Shown here: positions 61,759-64,000 of the stretch, piece by piece
Position numbering within the stretch: position 1 is the first letter of the stretch
Layout: every line of letters begins with the position of its first letter
Assembly (NCBI GenBank): GCA_032260385.1
Contig: JAVVEL010000008.1
Coordinates: 1-64,000 of the forward strand
Reading direction: 5' to 3'
From: UBA9300 sp032260385
GTDB lineage: Bacteria; Bacteroidota; Bacteroidia; Bacteroidales; VadinHA17
DNA length: 64,000 nt
Translations under genes and position numbers: made by a program
Notes under the pieces: model-generated
The model's input: the letters and a program-made list of their open reading frames with translations, nothing else
Told to the model about the DNA's origin: nothing
Databases searched by the model: none

Positions 61759-62243
61759 GGCCGCAGTGCAGAGCTGCTGAAATGGAGGGGCAGCAGGTTT
61801 TCGATACCGTCAATCACATAAATCCTTGATTTCCCGTAAAGGATTATCCTGATTTTACTTCCTGACCGGTCTTCCTCTTCCGATAATACCTGCCTGCATT
61901 TACCGCATGGAGATACCGGCATATCGGTAAAATCTTTCCCCTTTCGTGCACATATTGCAATTGCCATAATTACAGATTCCGGATAATTTGCCCCTGCACA
62001 GGCAACAGCGGTATGTTCAGCACAGATACTGACCGGGAAAGAAGCATTTTCCCTGTTGTTTCCCCTTACTATTTCCCCGGTGTCAAGCCTCAGTGCTGCA
62101 CCTACCGAAAAATCAGAGTACGGTGAATATGCATTTTTGGCTGCCTGCATCGCTTCACTGATGAGTTTCCGGTCATCACCACCGAGCTCTTCCGGACCGG
62201 CATATTCTTGAAGTATCAGTTTAATTATTTTTTCCCTTGCCAT
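61755..62243 (-). CDS. cdd: Cytidine deaminase
   Basis: 162 residues, the homotetrameric short form. It deaminates cytidine or deoxycytidine to uridine in pyrimidine salvage. The zinc/catalytic motifs are ASFPVSICAEHTAVACAG (Cys-Ala-Glu, near residue 72) and MPVSPCGKCRQVLSE (two Cys ligands, near residue 110). AYSPYSDFSVGAAL near residue 36 is the substrate-side block. In several Bacteroidetes cdd lies beside porV; here it is 53 kb away from that locus. A TATTTTGC box lies about 35 bp upstream on the minus strand. Confidence 0.96.
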   Translation of the reverse strand: MAREKIIKLILQEYAGPEELGGDDRKLISEAMQAAKNAYSPYSDFSVGAALRLDTGEIVRGNNRENASFPVSICAEHTAVACAGANYPESVIMAIAICARKGKDFTDMPVSPCGKCRQVLSEEEDRSGSKIRIILYGKSRIYVIDGIENLLPLHFSSSALRP

Positions 62244-62406
62244 AGCTTCAGTATGTCCTGCAAAATAATGAAAAATTTTTCAAGCCCTTGTTCTATTTGC
62301 GTGAGGAAGGCAAAAATTTGATAATTATGGACTATTATTTAATATCTTCACGTTTATACGGGTGTAAATACATTTAAGCTTATTATTTTTAAGGCAAATT
62401 ATTCAG

Positions 62407-63438
62407 ATGAGAGCTCTTCCATATATACTATTAGCGACCCTGCTCTTCTCTTCGTGCCAGTCCGCAAGGTGGGCAAGGACTGAAAGCATTCCGGCGGATG
62501 AAAACCCCGACATTGAAAAGTACATTAAAGAATATGCTGATCTGGCTATGAGCGAGATGCGCAGAACGGGGGTGCCGGCCAGCATTACTTTAGCCCAGGC
62601 TGTGATTGAAAGTGATTACGGGCGCAGCAGGCTTGCAAGCACAGCCAATAATCATTTTGGGATAAAATGCCATAAGGAATGGACTGGAAGAAGGATTTAT
62701 CACAATGACGACAGGCGCAGTGAATGCTTCAGGAGATACAGGGATGTGAGTGAATCGTTCAAAGACCATTCTGATTTCCTGGTTGATGGATCAAGATATA
62801 GTTTCCTCTTCTACCTGGAACAGGACGATTACAGGGGTTGGGCCAGGGGGCTTAAGAGTGCCGGATATGCGACCAATCCGAGATATGCCGATATGCTTAT
62901 TGATATGATAGAAAAAAATGATCTTCATGTTTATGATCAAATGGTACTGGGTGCTAAAAAGCCTGATCAGGGTAAAATTTATGCTTCCTTGAATACTGAA
63001 AAAGCAGACAGAATAAAGAAAACCGGTGATGTCAATGATCGTAGCGATCTTGTTGCAGATGCCTATACAGTCGACAGGGGGAGCAGGGTTAAGGTCAGAA
63101 ACATGGTTGAATATATCACCGTTAACGAGCATGATACCTTTGAAAGCCTGGCCGCCGAATTCGGATTGTTAAGCTGGGAATTATACAGGTTTAATGATCT
63201 TGAAGATGATACCGAACTAAGGCCGGGCCAGATACTTTATCTCCACCCAAAAAGAAACATGGCAGAGCGGGGCAAGGAATATCATATTGTGAATGAGGGA
63301 GAGACAATGCACAGTATATCACAACTGTATGGTATCAGGCTCAGGGTCCTGTACAGGAAGAACAGGATGAAACCGGGCTATGAACCACCCCCGGGAACCG
63401 AGCTGTGGCTGAGAAAAACTAAGCCTGAAGGCCTTTGA
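62407..63438 (+). CDS. Glucosaminidase-domain lipoprotein with LysM repeats
   Basis: 343 residues. The N-terminus has a lipoprotein signal (YILLATLLFSSCQ, Cys about residue 17). The glucosaminidase (GH73) domain covers about residues 35-180: GVPASITLAQAVIESDYGRS with the catalytic Glu, ANNHFGIKCH, ECFRRYRDVSESFKDHSDFL and SAGYATNPRYADMLIDMIEK. Two LysM domains follow, at about 235-280 (YITVNEHDTFESLAAEFGLL) and 292-338 (YHIVNEGETMHSISQLYGIR). It should cleave the glycan backbone of peptidoglycan at the outer-membrane periplasmic face, during growth or division. Its end overlaps the convergent fmt gene by 20 bases. Confidence 0.94.
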   Translation: MRALPYILLATLLFSSCQSARWARTESIPADENPDIEKYIKEYADLAMSEMRRTGVPASITLAQAVIESDYGRSRLASTANNHFGIKCHKEWTGRRIYHNDDRRSECFRRYRDVSESFKDHSDFLVDGSRYSFLFYLEQDDYRGWARGLKSAGYATNPRYADMLIDMIEKNDLHVYDQMVLGAKKPDQGKIYASLNTEKADRIKKTGDVNDRSDLVADAYTVDRGSRVKVRNMVEYITVNEHDTFESLAAEFGLLSWELYRFNDLEDDTELRPGQILYLHPKRNMAERGKEYHIVNEGETMHSISQLYGIRLRVLYRKNRMKPGYEPPPGTELWLRKTKPEGL

Positions 63439-64000
63439 TAATCAGTGTATCATTAATATCGAAACCCCTGAGGAATTCACTTACATGCATTAATTTTCGC
63501 CCTTCCATCTGCAGCCTTTCTATATCAATGGCACATCCTCCGGTTCCTATCCTCAGATAGGTTTTATCGTCACTGTCGATCTGTCCGGGTTTTAAATTTT
63601 CATATTGTTTAAGGCATTTGCATTTACCTATTTTTACGATATGGTCCTTACCGGCCTTCCTGAAGATTGTTCTTGCTCCCGGTTGCGGATATAAACCGCG
63701 AATGAAATTATAAACATCATTGTTTTTCATATTCCAGTCAATGTAACAATCCCTGGTGTGGATTTTCGGAGCTTTTTTTAGCATTTCATTATCACCCAGG
63801 AGGCTCGACTGGTCTATTGTTTTAACATTGCCCCTGGCAAGGGCTTTAACTGTTTTAACCACCAGTTTTGCTCCTTCCCTCATTAGCTTGTCATGCATGT
63901 TACCGGCACTGTCATCTGCAGCAATATTAACCTTCTTCCTGAAAAGTATTTTACCCGTATCTATATTGCCGTCAATAAGGAAGGTTGTCAGGCCTGTGGT
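63419..64000 (-). CDS. fmt: Methionyl-tRNA formyltransferase, C-terminal part (partial)
   Basis: The minus-strand frame is open from the window edge (64000) to the stop at 63419, giving 193 visible residues; the N-terminus is outside the window. The first visible residues, TTGLTTFLIDGNIDTGKILF, are the end of the formyltransferase catalytic domain. MREGAKLVVKTVKAL follows, then the C-terminal OB-like domain (RDCYIDWNMKNNDVYNFIRG, YPQPGARTIF) that binds initiator tRNA, and the end LQMEGRKLMHVSEFLRGF is the family's closing block. The enzyme formylates Met-tRNAi for translation start. Confidence 0.95.
   Translation of the reverse strand, partial: TTGLTTFLIDGNIDTGKILFRKKVNIAADDSAGNMHDKLMREGAKLVVKTVKALARGNVKTIDQSSLLGDNEMLKKAPKIHTRDCYIDWNMKNNDVYNFIRGLYPQPGARTIFRKAGKDHIVKIGKCKCLKQYENLKPGQIDSDDKTYLRIGTGGCAIDIERLQMEGRKLMHVSEFLRGFDINDTLIIKGLQA

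Overview
The window reads as chromosomal DNA of a Bacteroidota (Bacteroidetes) bacterium, probably a Bacteroidales/Marinilabiliales-like lineage. The evidence is the type IX secretion (T9SS) genes porV, porU, porP and gldJ, a giant SprB-like surface protein with a gliding-type C-terminal domain followed by its SprF-like partner, an RprX/RprY-like two-component pair, a TonB receptor with a carboxypeptidase-regulatory N-terminus, many lipoproteins with a Cys lipobox, and several exact matches to the Bacteroidetes -7 promoter element TAnnTTTG. Coding density is high and most of the window is ordinary core genome. I see no prophage, insertion sequence with transposase, CRISPR array or classical defence island.

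Layout. 1-7.4 kb: end of a MerR regulator, a HerA-like ATPase, YegP, Nif3-like and zinc-ribbon coiled-coil proteins, urocanate hydratase, a CoA-binding protein and IspF. 7.4-14.7 kb: T9SS block, porV-porU on minus and porP-gldJ on plus. 14.7-16.4 kb: murF and a small protein resembling only the C-terminal end of inorganic pyrophosphatase. 16.4-23.5 kb: a minus-strand run with membrane phosphoesterase, glycosyltransferase, LpxL-type acyltransferase, inositol-phosphatase family protein, MtaB, SixA and PhoH-PIN. 23.6-34.8 kb: FolC, a 5'-nucleotidase-like enzyme, aldo/keto reductase, small lipoproteins, an orphan TonB receptor, a CocE-type hydrolase and a phosphoesterase lipoprotein, with a GC-rich heptamer repeat array. 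34.8-35.7 kb: repeat-rich DNA, tRNA-Val and a dyad-rich leader. 35.7-47.1 kb: the 2647-residue secreted protein, its PorP/SprF partner, a beta-helix lipoprotein and an endonuclease/phosphatase-family protein. 47.1-64 kb: tRNA nucleotidyltransferase, thioredoxin, an xseA-kinase-kinase-xseB operon, a YwqK/MORN protein, DnaK, PanB, an RluA-type pseudouridine synthase, the RprXY-like pair, cytidine deaminase, a LysM glucosaminidase and a partial fmt.

How the genes work together. PorU and PorV form the outer-membrane attachment end of T9SS, and GldJ and PorP/SprF proteins belong to the same apparatus. The giant protein is a likely substrate, and its downstream SprF-like protein is the likely dedicated partner. 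The acyltransferase, glycosyltransferase and phosphoesterase cluster is compatible with envelope lipid/glycan work, but no specific pathway is proven.

The most unusual points are: (1) two overlapping TPR sensor-kinase genes lying between the two exonuclease VII subunit genes, the second of which has lost its phosphoacceptor histidine; (2) four helically phased GTTAA repeats just upstream of the RprXY-like operon; (3) a stand-alone pyrophosphatase tail without catalytic residues; (4) two promoter-plus-terminator arrangements with no gene, which may be small RNAs; (5) several repeat families in intergenic DNA. None of these amounts to a proven new system. All assignments rest on reading the sequence and family knowledge; no database search was run.
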